From a virus, in the IMG/VR virus record IMGVR_UViG_3300046534_000950, positions 1-21,159 of that record: 21,159 nt of DNA. One strand, given 5' to 3'. A program made the position numbers and the translations under genes. Position 1 is the first letter of the stretch; each line of letters opens with the position of its first letter. Below, piece by piece: positions 7,719 through 14,502 of the stretch. Below the pieces are notes generated by a model. It worked only from the letters and a program-made list of their open reading frames with translations. It was not told the origin of the DNA and made no database searches.

Positions 7719-8177
7719 TTAGACCGGCGCATCCTCGAAAAGCACCTGCCCGACCACTTCCAACATCATCGATTTGGAAACAATATCGTTAACCGTTCCT
7801 ATCGTTATTGGATTGCTCATTATTTGAGTCGTAAAATAGATATGTTTGCCGGATTGCAAAACAATACGCACGGCCTGGTCGAGGTCGCTATCTATCAAAG
7901 CCTCTAAGGCCGATTGCCCTGCGTCCGATTCATCTACAGCGTATTGGACCGTCAAGGAGCCGTCGTTAAAAGATCCTTTTCGCTTTACGGTCCCGCGCTC
8001 TGCTAGGCCTACATGGGTTACCCCACTATATAGGCGGCCGAATTCTGGAATATTGGTTACTTCCCCTACGGCTGTAAAGGTAACGGCTTCAAAACCGGCT
8101 TTATCGTAGCTAGCGGGGGCGGCATCACCTATAGAGATAACCGAACCGGCAGCGGTAAAAACATTACTTTCAGGCAT
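7719..8177 (-). CDS. Major tail tube protein
   Basis: 152 residues, predicted mostly beta, with no membrane segment. It has the usual tail-tube features: an N-terminal GSVISIGD strand, a central EVTNIPEFGRLYSGVTHVGL loop, the motif DESDAGQSALEAL before a short helix, and a C-terminal strand pair (MMLEVVGQVLFE). Hexameric rings of such proteins stack around the tape measure protein. The gene lies just before the G/GT chaperones, where lambda carries gpV. ATG at 8177 follows CGGAG by 9 nt. The large hairpin just downstream would suit a highly expressed structural gene. The preceding gene appears to be a shorter paralogue. Confidence 0.83.
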   Translation of the reverse strand: MPESNVFTAAGSVISIGDAAPASYDKAGFEAVTFTAVGEVTNIPEFGRLYSGVTHVGLAERGTVKRKGSFNDGSLTVQYAVDESDAGQSALEALIDSDLDQAVRIVLQSGKHIYFTTQIMSNPITIGTVNDIVSKSMMLEVVGQVLFEDAPV

Positions 8178-8191
8178 GCTAATTGCTCCGT

Positions 8192-8581
8192 TTAATTTGT
8201 TTCAATTGTGCCGCTAACCCTTAGCTCCACGGAGCTAGTATTAAGCGGCTGATTACTTTCTTTACTGCCAGTAACAGGGAAGAGCAAGCACCAGCCTATA
8301 AAGGTATGGGTTACTCCGTCCTTGTATTCAATAACACATGTGTAACGCAATCTACCTAGCAAGCTCTGTCTTAATTTTTGCTGCCCGGCGTCCGTGTTAT
8401 CTGTGTATAAATCTATTGCGCATTTACCATAATCCGGAGGCCCTGGTAGCGTAGCCCCTGGACCGCTAAGAGGTCTATGCGCGACCTCTTCCGCGATACC
8501 GTCTAAAAATCGATACCGAATAACTCCGCCTACTTCCTGGCCATCGATTGTAAATGTTGTACCTTGCCCGTCTATAACCAC
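8192..8581 (-). CDS. Second tail-tube-like protein
   Basis: 129 residues starting with GTG at 8581, directly after the tail terminator stop (TAG|GTG), with GAGG about 10 nt upstream. Its central and C-terminal parts parallel the next gene product: DLYTDNTDAGQQKLRQSL against QYAVDESDAGQSALEALI, then a strand pair and a closing SSVELRVSGTIE against SMMLEVVGQVLFE. I read it as a tail-tube-fold protein, perhaps a minor tube subunit, the first ring under the terminator, or a hub-side ring. Which of the two genes encodes the bulk tube cannot be settled from sequence; the longer one is more typical. Confidence 0.6.
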   Translation of the reverse strand: MVIDGQGTTFTIDGQEVGGVIRYRFLDGIAEEVAHRPLSGPGATLPGPPDYGKCAIDLYTDNTDAGQQKLRQSLLGRLRYTCVIEYKDGVTHTFIGWCLLFPVTGSKESNQPLNTSSVELRVSGTIETN

Positions 8582-8962
8582 CTACTCGCCCTCGGTTACG
8601 CATCTAACGGTTAACTCGAATAGCTTTCTATCATTCTGCAGCGTGACCGGCCCCGTTACTGGGCCTATCGGGTCGAACCTGGCTACGCCTGCCTGGGTCG
8701 TAGTCCCGCGAAATAAAATTAAAATTGCTTTCATGGTGTTAAACGCGGCGGATATATTGTTAGGCGTCTGTATTAACTGGATTAGGACGTCTGTCTCCTG
8801 GACCAATACATTAGAGGCCCCGCCCGTTCCTGCCATGCTGTAAATAACTACCGCCGCTTGCCCTTGCAGGTCTTTGTCACTCCATCGATTTTTTTTTATC
8901 GTGTAGCCCGTCGTAAGAGTTGCACAATGTAGATTTACGGCTTCCATTAGTTCTAGGCTCAT
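8582..8962 (-). CDS. Tail terminator protein (lambda U-like position)
   Basis: 126 residues, predicted mixed alpha/beta. Features are an N-terminal helix (LELMEAVNLHCATL), a QAAVVIYSM strand, VQETDVLIQLIQTPN, and an AFNTMKAILILFRG helix, then a final strand LFELTVRCVTEGE. Order and size match the tail terminator that caps the finished tube and joins it to the neck. It overlaps the preceding tail completion gene by 4 nt and abuts the following tube-like gene with no gap. Identified mainly by synteny. Confidence 0.66.
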   Translation of the reverse strand: MSLELMEAVNLHCATLTTGYTIKKNRWSDKDLQGQAAVVIYSMAGTGGASNVLVQETDVLIQLIQTPNNISAAFNTMKAILILFRGTTTQAGVARFDPIGPVTGPVTLQNDRKLFELTVRCVTEGE

Positions 8963-9357
8963 AATATATAGTGCCTCGCTATCTGGCTTAGGCCTTGGAT
9001 AGCCGCGGTCTCTTTAGCCCCTTTCTCTAAAAACTTAGGCTCTCCGGTAACGTCCCATATATTGCCCAGGCTCGCCGGGCTTCGTGGCGTATTTTTGCCT
9101 AAGTGAATACCCTTAGCTTCATGGACTGCCCCGGCATATTCGGAGGTATAAGATAGGGCACCGTCCCAACCGCTTAGCGTCCTTTGTACGGACTTGGTTT
9201 TACTTCTTAGCAAATTGCCACGAGCCACCGGTATTTTTTTGTCACTGTTAGCACCCACGGCTATAACCATGGTGGTAACGGCTTGCTCTGTCTGAGCGCC
9301 ACCAATAGAGGCTATAAAGCCGTCTATCCTATTGAAAACAGTGTCCGCGCTGCTCAT
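8959..9357 (-). CDS. HK97 gp10-like tail completion protein
   Basis: 132 residues. The signature is the central IPVARGNLLRSKTKSV, then GALSYTSEYAGAVHEAKG, and a C-terminal GEPKFLEKGAKET. These are the conserved blocks of the gp10/minor capsid neck family: a target strand, the Y..(A/Y)..VHE motif, and a final helix. It acts at the head-tail junction or in tail completion. Start ATG overlaps the previous stop (ATGA at 9354-9357). Confidence 0.82.
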   Translation of the reverse strand: MSSADTVFNRIDGFIASIGGAQTEQAVTTMVIAVGANSDKKIPVARGNLLRSKTKSVQRTLSGWDGALSYTSEYAGAVHEAKGIHLGKNTPRSPASLGNIWDVTGEPKFLEKGAKETAAIQGLSQIARHYIL

Positions 9358-9716
9358 GTATAAATTTTCCAGTCTGGGATTTCGCTAGCTCCAAAAGCTT
9401 TCATACTTGAAGAGGCTATTTTTTTTATCTTCTCGGCGCCGGCCGTTATGGGCTCCGCTTGGCCCGTCAAATCTCCTTGGGCTATATAGTCTGCCCTAGT
9501 AGGTATAAGCGGGTCGTTTATCTCACCTTCCATGTAGTAGGTGCTATTAGCTGTGAACTCTTCGCCCGTTTGTGCTACCTGAGTCCCGCCGCCGATCTTC
9601 CAAGAGCCCTTTATTATGTAGGGGGCGCCATAAGTAGGCACGTTTAACTCTGTTTCACTTACAAAGGGCCATATAGTTAGGTCTTCTTTGTAGGTCCATC
9701 TAGCTAAGGAGCTCAT
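9354..9716 (-). CDS. Head closure / head-tail joining protein
   Basis: 120 residues. Features are a Trp-containing N-terminus (LARWTYKEDLTIWPF), a YGAPYIIKGSWKIGGG strand-turn, TGEEFTANSTYYMEGE, and a short C-terminal helix. Lies between the connector and the gp10-like gene, where siphophages encode the stopper that closes the portal after packaging. The stop of the upstream gene and this ATG share one base (TAATG). No catalytic motif is seen. The function is from synteny and overall look. Confidence 0.62.
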   Translation of the reverse strand: MSSLARWTYKEDLTIWPFVSETELNVPTYGAPYIIKGSWKIGGGTQVAQTGEEFTANSTYYMEGEINDPLIPTRADYIAQGDLTGQAEPITAGAEKIKKIASSSMKAFGASEIPDWKIYT

Positions 9717-10099
9717 TAGATAGACCCTATAACGAAGAGGCCAAGGTTATTATCGTTATTAAAAACAACGGTAACGCATTTAGTTATGTCTATCTGGTTA
9801 AGCATTACGCCGTAGGTAGTTGCGTCTATACCTTTGCCAATCCACGAGTTAAAAGACCTTGAGCCAGATGGGGAGCCCTGGCTTTTAATAGTGCCTCTTC
9901 CTGACTCTGCCATTAAAGTGCAAGCATGCCGAACGGCGTATTTTTTCATTAATACGATTTTGTTATCTGTAATCAAATTGGCGTCTAGGCATAGGTCCGC
10001 GGTCGCGCTAACAAAGTCTATTAGCTCTTGTATCTCAACGTCAGATACCGTGGTTTCGAAACCGTCCTTAGCCTGCTCTACCGTTATTGTAACTGCCAT
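9716..10099 (-). CDS. Head-tail connector / adaptor protein (DUF4054 or gp6-like)
   Basis: 127 residues. The N-terminus is helical (EQAKDGFETTVSDVEIQELI), followed by the helix VLMKKYAVRHACTLMAES and a conserved-looking turn GSRSFNSWIGKGIDATTYGVML. The pattern fits small adaptor proteins (DUF4054/gp6 type) that form a ring beneath the portal. It is the first gene after the terminator at 10122-10152 and has a modest ribosome site (AGCAAAAATG), so its expression may depend on readthrough or on a promoter I could not identify. Confidence 0.72.
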   Translation of the reverse strand: MAVTITVEQAKDGFETTVSDVEIQELIDFVSATADLCLDANLITDNKIVLMKKYAVRHACTLMAESGRGTIKSQGSPSGSRSFNSWIGKGIDATTYGVMLNQIDITKCVTVVFNNDNNLGLFVIGSI

Positions 10100-10121
10100 T
10101 TTTGCTAATCTTTTTTAGATG

Positions 10122-10152
10122 AAAAAAAAGGGAAACCAAAGCCCCCCTTTTT
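10122..10152 (-). terminator. Intrinsic terminator between the small acidic gene and the connector gene
   Basis: On the minus strand AAAAAGGG (10152-10145) and CCCTTTTT (10132-10125) form an 8-bp stem with a 12-nt loop, and the T-run extends to 8 T's (10129-10122). The A/T-rich lower stem makes it moderately strong. Confidence 0.68.
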
Positions 10153-10183
10153 GATACTGCAGAGAGTCTGACTATCGACTTCT

Positions 10184-10498
10184 TTAAGTATCGCCGCTTG
10201 TAGCTTTTTCGTCTGCGTCAGGATCGCCGGCCGCTTCCGGGGTATTTTCGCCGTCGTTCTCGCCTTGGTCGTTAGTGCCTAGGTCCTTTTTGCCCGGCTC
10301 CTTGTCGCCTTGGCTAGACTTAGTTAAATCTATAGTTTCCTTGCCACTAATCGGCTCTACTCTGTTCCCTAGGCCTAAAGCTGCTTTTTTGGTTAAGACT
10401 AGGTCCGAGCCTTTAGCTATTCGCATTAATTTCTCACCTACCATCATATATAGGCGGGGGTGCACTACTCGGTGCGTGGGTCTTTTAGGGGCTGCCAT
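10184..10498 (-). CDS. Small capsid-associated protein with acidic tail
   Basis: 104 residues. The first half is basic (APKRPTHRVVHPRLYMMV, KLMRIAKGSDLVLTKKAA). The last half is low-complexity Asp/Glu/Gly/Lys (DLGTNDQGENDGENTPEA) and probably disordered. A gene of this shape directly after the major capsid protein is common in siphophages, where its role is generally undefined. It is fenced by terminators on both sides (10528-10556 and 10122-10152). ATG at 10498 follows AAAAGG. Confidence 0.66.
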   Translation of the reverse strand: MAAPKRPTHRVVHPRLYMMVGEKLMRIAKGSDLVLTKKAALGLGNRVEPISGKETIDLTKSSQGDKEPGKKDLGTNDQGENDGENTPEAAGDPDADEKATSGDT

Positions 10499-10527
10499 TC
10501 TATGTACCTTTTCGCTAATTAAATTAA

Positions 10528-10556
10528 GTTAAAAACTAGGAGGGCCGAAACCCTCC
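10528..10556 (-). terminator. Intrinsic terminator after the major capsid gene
   Basis: Minus strand GGAGGG / CCCTCC (10556-10551 and 10544-10539), loop TTTCGG, then TAGTTTTTAAC. It lies 16 nt after the capsid stop. Partial readthrough would give more capsid mRNA than downstream neck mRNA. Confidence 0.82.
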
Positions 10557-10571
10557 CGCGCTGCTACGCTT

Positions 10572-11654
10572 CTAGCCTAAATCGCTAGCAAATATCGCCG
10601 GCGTATTTCCGTAAAAATCCGTCCGTATCTGGAAACCAATTGCGGCCCAGGTAGCGAAGTTATAGTTAGCGTTATACGTCTGTCTCGGCATGGCTACAGT
10701 GTTTACAGCCATTCCTACTACGGGCTGGATAAGCTCGCGGTCCAGAGGGAAACCCATAAGCTCGTTGCCAGAAAGTAAAGAAGTTACCTTTATTTCTTTA
10801 ACGTTCATAAGTTCCGCTAACTCTTGGTTAATCGTTTTTGAATCGTACTGAGCACTAAAACGACGTTCCAAGTTAGCCGCGATTTCCTTAGAGACATAAA
10901 ATGTAGACTCTTTAGAAACTTTATTATCTATCCATTGCACGTCGCGGATAGTGATAAAAGCCGCCTTGATTTGCTCGCCAGTATTTGCCGTGGCGGTAAA
11001 ATCAAAGTTAATGCCTCCAGCGCCTAAGTTAACGCTAGCTACTCGGCTATCTGTACGCATGCCCTCCCAGCTAATGCCATCCTCTTTAATAAACTGGCCG
11101 GACTGGTCCTTGTGCCCGTCTAGAAATTGAGTAGCAGCAGCCTTTCTAACGGCCGCTACGCTTTCGCGCTGGTCGTCGATAAGGGCGTCGAAACCTTCCG
11201 AGGATTGGGCATCGAATTCGCGCCAGTTACGACCAAATCCGGCTTCCATAACGGGGATAATACAACCGTCATAGGTAAAGTCCACCTGGTCCAATATGGC
11301 GCCAATTTGGCCGCTCATAGAGGTTTTAACCACCCCAGAGGTAGAAGCCTGGCGAAACTTGCTAACAAGCTTGCCAATTCTAACCGAGCGGGAAAGGGCC
11401 AATAGGTCATTTAAAAATACGTCGCCGTCGTCTGATCGGAATCGTTCGACTGTTACGTTATCAAATTCCTGGTAAACGTCTTTAGGAATAAGACCCGCGT
11501 TAGCTACTATCCCGCCCTGGCGTCTGCCAGCTTGTCGCATAGTTGCCTCGTGGATTTGCTCTTGCAGATTGCAAGCATTCCTAGAGAATTTAACCTCGTC
11601 CCATTGCTGGGCCGCGCTTCGGCTATTGCCTACTAATGATTTTTGGAAAAGCAT
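10572..11654 (-). CDS. Major capsid protein (HK97 fold)
   Basis: 360 residues. An N-terminal arm (MLFQKSLVGNSRSAAQQWDE) with helix is followed by an extended loop region (FDNVTVERFRSDDGDVFLND), a long spine-type helix region (FDALIDDQRESVAAVRKAAA, ending QFLDGH), a central sheet/A-domain (FITIRDVQWIDNKV, STFYVSKEIAANLERRFS), and a typical C-terminus (IQPVVGMAVNTVAMPRQTYNANYNFATWAA). Length and order fit HK97-fold capsid proteins that lack a long delta domain, probably because a separate protease/scaffold is encoded upstream. AGAGGA precedes the ATG at 11654. A strong terminator follows. The exact capsid subfamily is not certain. Confidence 0.88.
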   Translation of the reverse strand: MLFQKSLVGNSRSAAQQWDEVKFSRNACNLQEQIHEATMRQAGRRQGGIVANAGLIPKDVYQEFDNVTVERFRSDDGDVFLNDLLALSRSVRIGKLVSKFRQASTSGVVKTSMSGQIGAILDQVDFTYDGCIIPVMEAGFGRNWREFDAQSSEGFDALIDDQRESVAAVRKAAATQFLDGHKDQSGQFIKEDGISWEGMRTDSRVASVNLGAGGINFDFTATANTGEQIKAAFITIRDVQWIDNKVSKESTFYVSKEIAANLERRFSAQYDSKTINQELAELMNVKEIKVTSLLSGNELMGFPLDRELIQPVVGMAVNTVAMPRQTYNANYNFATWAAIGFQIRTDFYGNTPAIFASDLG

Positions 11655-11667
11655 TTTACTAAATCCT

Positions 11668-12117
11668 CTACGCGATACGGACGCGAACTAACTCGGTCGC
11701 ATCTGTAGTTATGATCTCGTCCGAATATCCAAAGATATCGTCCGTACCATCTGTGGCAGCGATTTTTAAAGCGCCAGGAGTAGCCGAGCGGCATAAAGCA
11801 GTACCGCGCTTTATTGCTTGGCCAGTAATTACTAGTACGTTAACTAGTTCGCCCGATCGCGGTTGTATCGCAACCATGGTGCCGCCAATAGTCCAAGCGG
11901 TAGTAACAGGTAACGAGCGCATCTGGTCTTTATCTGCCACCAGAGAGAGCTTACCGAATACCGTTGCCGCGTCGTCTGCAAGCTCAAGGCCCGCATTAGC
12001 TGCAGCAAAATCGAGCACGGAACCGGGCACACATGCCTCAGTTGCGATACCTTCAACACTAAGCCCTTTAGTGTTTGGCCCATCCACGGGGCCTAGCCAA
12101 ATCATATTTTTTGACAT
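11668..12117 (-). CDS. Probable head decoration / capsid cement protein
   Basis: 149 residues, small and beta-rich, with many Thr/Ala/Gly and no cysteine except two (TEACVPG, GTALCRS). It ends in a strand TTDATELVRVRIA. Lies between the protease/scaffold and capsid genes, where lambda has gpD and many siphophages have a cement protein. AAGGGG before the ATG at 12117 gives a strong ribosome site, as expected for a protein made in capsid-like amounts. Identified from position, size and composition; no diagnostic motif. Confidence 0.66.
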   Translation of the reverse strand: MSKNMIWLGPVDGPNTKGLSVEGIATEACVPGSVLDFAAANAGLELADDAATVFGKLSLVADKDQMRSLPVTTAWTIGGTMVAIQPRSGELVNVLVITGQAIKRGTALCRSATPGALKIAATDGTDDIFGYSDEIITTDATELVRVRIA

Positions 12118-12125
12118 AAATCCCC

Positions 12126-12587
12126 TTAAGCGACCATTTCGGCGGGTGCGTCGTCTTTATCATCCCGTCCAGAGTTAACGAAAGGGTTTAGACCTACGGA
12201 CGGCGTAATAGCTACCGCCATATTTTGTAGTGTCTCCAGACCCAATTTAACAGCGGCTTCTTTATCAACACCTGGGTACTTACCGCTATTAACGATAGTT
12301 TCCGCCAGGGCATCTACTTTAGCCTCTGTCTTTGCTTTTGCTGCTGTTTCGACGCTATCCAATCTACTTAGAACGGGCGCTAGAGCTGCCGTTACTGCGT
12401 TAGCGACTGTTTCGGCTAGAGCTTTCGCGCTCTTGCCTCCGTCTTCGCTTTCGCTATCCGCCGCGCTGCTGGCAGCTTCAGATTGGTTAGCTAGGAGCTT
12501 GTTATACTCATTAAAAAGCTGCTCGTCGGTCTTACCTTCTACCGATATGCCTGCCTTTTTAAGAGCGTTAACTATAAATTCGTTCAT
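12126..12587 (-). CDS. Possible internal in-frame scaffold protein (Nu3-like)
   Basis: Within the protease gene, ATG at 12587 (Met311) begins MNEFIVNALKKAGISVEGKT, which reads like a natural N-terminus, and is preceded by GGGTGA about 4 nt upstream, complementary to the UCACC of the 16S 3' end. Initiation there would give a free 153-residue scaffold. Lambda C/Nu3 works this way. This is a candidate only. Confidence 0.4.
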   Translation of the reverse strand: MNEFIVNALKKAGISVEGKTDEQLFNEYNKLLANQSEAASSAADSESEDGGKSAKALAETVANAVTAALAPVLSRLDSVETAAKAKTEAKVDALAETIVNSGKYPGVDKEAAVKLGLETLQNMAVAITPSVGLNPFVNSGRDDKDDAPAEMVA

Positions 12588-13517
12588 AGTTTCACCCGTT
12601 GCGTTAATTACCTTGGTATATGTAACAGTCCGCTCTACTTCGAGCGGAACCGTAACAATTCTAATCGAATCGTTTTCGAGAACTTCGAACCCGATTTCAT
12701 AATATTTGTCTTCGTAAAGGTATATAACCCTATTTTCGTATAGGCCATCGTCAGGGATATAGTCGCACTCATAGCCGGCGTCCTTTAAAGCCTGAGTAAC
12801 TTTTTCTCTAAGCTGCCCGTATGACTGGTCGTTAATTTGGAAGCTGTTAACTATGATTTTCGCGCCTTTTTTATTAACTGCCATTCCTACGCCTTGGCCT
12901 GGACTAGCCGCGGGGGAAGAGTTTAATAAAATTGCGTCGTGGTCCGGAATCATTTTACTAACGACCCTAGAATATTTTTGGCCCATGCCGTTAACTAGCG
13001 TCTCGCCTACTTCGTCAACAATTGCCAGGGCTGCTATAGAGGTATTAATCGGCCTAGCGTTCTCTTTGTTTTCTAGCTCGTCTATTCTCGCCAGCAATTC
13101 TAAGCCGCGCTCTGTTTTCTTGGCCTCTTCGACATTAACGTATTTGTCTATATAGACTCGGCCGTTTTTACGCCTAACATTTTTATTAAATGCTCCAGCG
13201 TGGAAATTATGTATAGCTTCGGGGGTCGAAGCGCTAATAAAATCGCCACTCTCGTCAACTGGGTGCTCTATGGGAGCGAACGTATTTTCAAAACCTAGGT
13301 AAGAGTCTTCAATGACGCTAGCCGGGTAGAGGATACCGTTCATTACTATATTGTCGGGGAGAGTGGCAGAACTGACGACTATGTGCTCTACGCCGCCTAT
13401 GGTTTGGCGGGAAATAGCATTAGCCTTTATTTCTGTGGCGCAATGTACCATGACCTCGTCGGGCGACTTGGTCTTATTAACTAAAAACTGGCAAATTTGA
13501 CTAATTCGGTTGCTCAT
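12126..13517 (-). CDS. Head maturation protease with C-terminal scaffold (DUF2213-type)
   Basis: 463 residues. The protease-like part (about 35-215) contains VMNGILYPASVIEDSY, FAPIEHPVDE, TSIAALAIVDEVG and DHDAILLNSSPAASPGQGVG, the blocks of DUF2213-type prohead proteins. An inserted region (about 225-300; SYGQLREKVTQALKDAGY and VIYLYEDKYYEIGF) is next. The C-terminal third (from about 311) is an Ala/Glu/Ser-rich, helical scaffold: MNEFIVNALKKAGISVEGKT, then an acidic linker and LAPVLSRLDSVETAAKAK. Such proteins guide shell assembly and clear the procapsid. The catalytic residues are not assigned. The first ATG (13517) has no ribosome site and sits under a TATAAA box, so a leaderless message or an internal start (Met23, after GAGG at close spacing) is possible. 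Confidence 0.78.
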   Translation of the reverse strand: MSNRISQICQFLVNKTKSPDEVMVHCATEIKANAISRQTIGGVEHIVVSSATLPDNIVMNGILYPASVIEDSYLGFENTFAPIEHPVDESGDFISASTPEAIHNFHAGAFNKNVRRKNGRVYIDKYVNVEEAKKTERGLELLARIDELENKENARPINTSIAALAIVDEVGETLVNGMGQKYSRVVSKMIPDHDAILLNSSPAASPGQGVGMAVNKKGAKIIVNSFQINDQSYGQLREKVTQALKDAGYECDYIPDDGLYENRVIYLYEDKYYEIGFEVLENDSIRIVTVPLEVERTVTYTKVINATGETMNEFIVNALKKAGISVEGKTDEQLFNEYNKLLANQSEAASSAADSESEDGGKSAKALAETVANAVTAALAPVLSRLDSVETAAKAKTEAKVDALAETIVNSGKYPGVDKEAAVKLGLETLQNMAVAITPSVGLNPFVNSGRDDKDDAPAEMVA

Positions 13518-13539
13518 GGGAGCGATTTATACACCCACT
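13518..13539 (-). promoter_or_regulatory. Candidate promoter before the protease gene
   Basis: TATAAA lies 8 nt before the ATG, and TTGCGC in the terminator loop lies exactly 17 nt upstream of it, a correctly spaced though weak sigma-70-like pair. Transcription would begin at or just before the start codon, giving little or no leader. No Shine-Dalgarno is present. Confidence 0.3.
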
Positions 13540-13559
13540 AAAAAAAGGGCGCAACCCTT
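13540..13559 (-). terminator. Intrinsic terminator overlapping the end of the Mu-F-like head gene
   Basis: Minus strand AAGGG / CCCTT (13559-13555 and 13549-13545) with a TTGCG loop, followed directly by a run of T's (7 T's at 13546-13540). The stop codon TAA forms the 5' base of the stem. The stem is short but the T-run is good. Confidence 0.65.
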
Positions 13560-14502
13560 AGCTATCAAAAAATGCGCGTTCCGCTTTGATTTCTTTTTGT
13601 AGCTCTCGATTAACTACCTTACCGCTAGAATTAACTAATACCGTATTAACCGTGCAATGACAGTTAATTCTATTCGCTCCCTCTCCCCACCATTGCGTCT
13701 GATCTGCAACAGAGTATACGTTCCCATGTCTGGCCGCGTGGTGCTCTCTTGTCGTCGCCATTAGTGCAGATATGTGCATAACGGCCGTCCTTAGCCCTGT
13801 AGATTCCGCCAAGTCTAGGGACATAGCCATTTTGGCGTTAGTGTATGCCTCGTTAATCGTAGTCTCTGCTATACGTCTGGCGGAGGTCTCGGCTACTTTG
13901 AAGCGCTTGGAGATTTCCTTCGCTATGTAACCAGGCGATCGGCCGGCCTGGACTCCTGAGTTAATAGTCTGGACTACTTGGCTAGCGGTCCTTTGAGACA
14001 TGGTTTTAATATTTTGATAGCTAGTAACCTCCGCGGTAACAAGTCGCTTTGTATATCGATCGCTTAAAAGTACCGATTCTACGCTTACCTCCCTAGGCGC
14101 TATCCCTCCAATTCTAAGGCCCGCCAAGGCGGCCGCGGCTACCAGTTCGTTAAAGTCCCTAGTCTCTTCTACGGTCCCTTGCCTATGTGCAAGCTCTACA
14201 TATTTCTTATATGTCCACCCGTAAGGCATTGATTCCCCTATAGTTTCTAGGAAAATATTAGATATTGCATTTCTTGCAGATTGGTCTAATTGCTCGAATT
14301 GCTGCTCGGTTATCTGGTAGTCATAAACTTGCGTAGATTTCGCGTTAGTTATCTTTTTTACAGATTTCACAGTTCTAGGGATGCCACGAAATAAAATAAG
14401 GATTTCGGCTTTTGCTTGTCTAACCTGAGATTCGAGCGCGCGGGTAGCTTTTAGCCTGGTGCGCGCCTGGCCCGTGGGGTCTTGTTTAGTTATTTTTCCC
14501 AT
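13558..14502 (-). CDS. Head morphogenesis protein (SPP1 gp7 / Mu gpF family)
   Basis: 314 residues. A basic, coiled N-terminal half is followed by the family C-terminal domain: SARRIAETTINEAYTNAK, TGLRTAVMHISALMATTREH, H.ARHGNVYSV, WWGEGANRINCHCTVNTVLV. The TRE-H...HG and final C-x-C blocks are the recognisable Mu-F core. Members are minor capsid proteins present at low copy near the portal, and this gene follows the portal as usual. Start and upstream stop share a base (TAATG at 14502). No toxin or other extra domain follows the core. Confidence 0.88.
   Translation of the reverse strand: MGKITKQDPTGQARTRLKATRALESQVRQAKAEILILFRGIPRTVKSVKKITNAKSTQVYDYQITEQQFEQLDQSARNAISNIFLETIGESMPYGWTYKKYVELAHRQGTVEETRDFNELVAAAALAGLRIGGIAPREVSVESVLLSDRYTKRLVTAEVTSYQNIKTMSQRTASQVVQTINSGVQAGRSPGYIAKEISKRFKVAETSARRIAETTINEAYTNAKMAMSLDLAESTGLRTAVMHISALMATTREHHAARHGNVYSVADQTQWWGEGANRINCHCTVNTVLVNSSGKVVNRELQKEIKAERAFFDS

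Noticed and set aside
11844-12083. 79-codon minus-strand frame inside the decoration gene
   Set aside because: Out-of-frame shadow with no ribosome site. The decoration frame has a strong site and protein-like composition.
13558-14502. Toxin domain fused to the Mu-F-like protein, as in some phages
   Set aside because: The protein ends about 25 residues after the C-x-C block, leaving no room for an extra domain.
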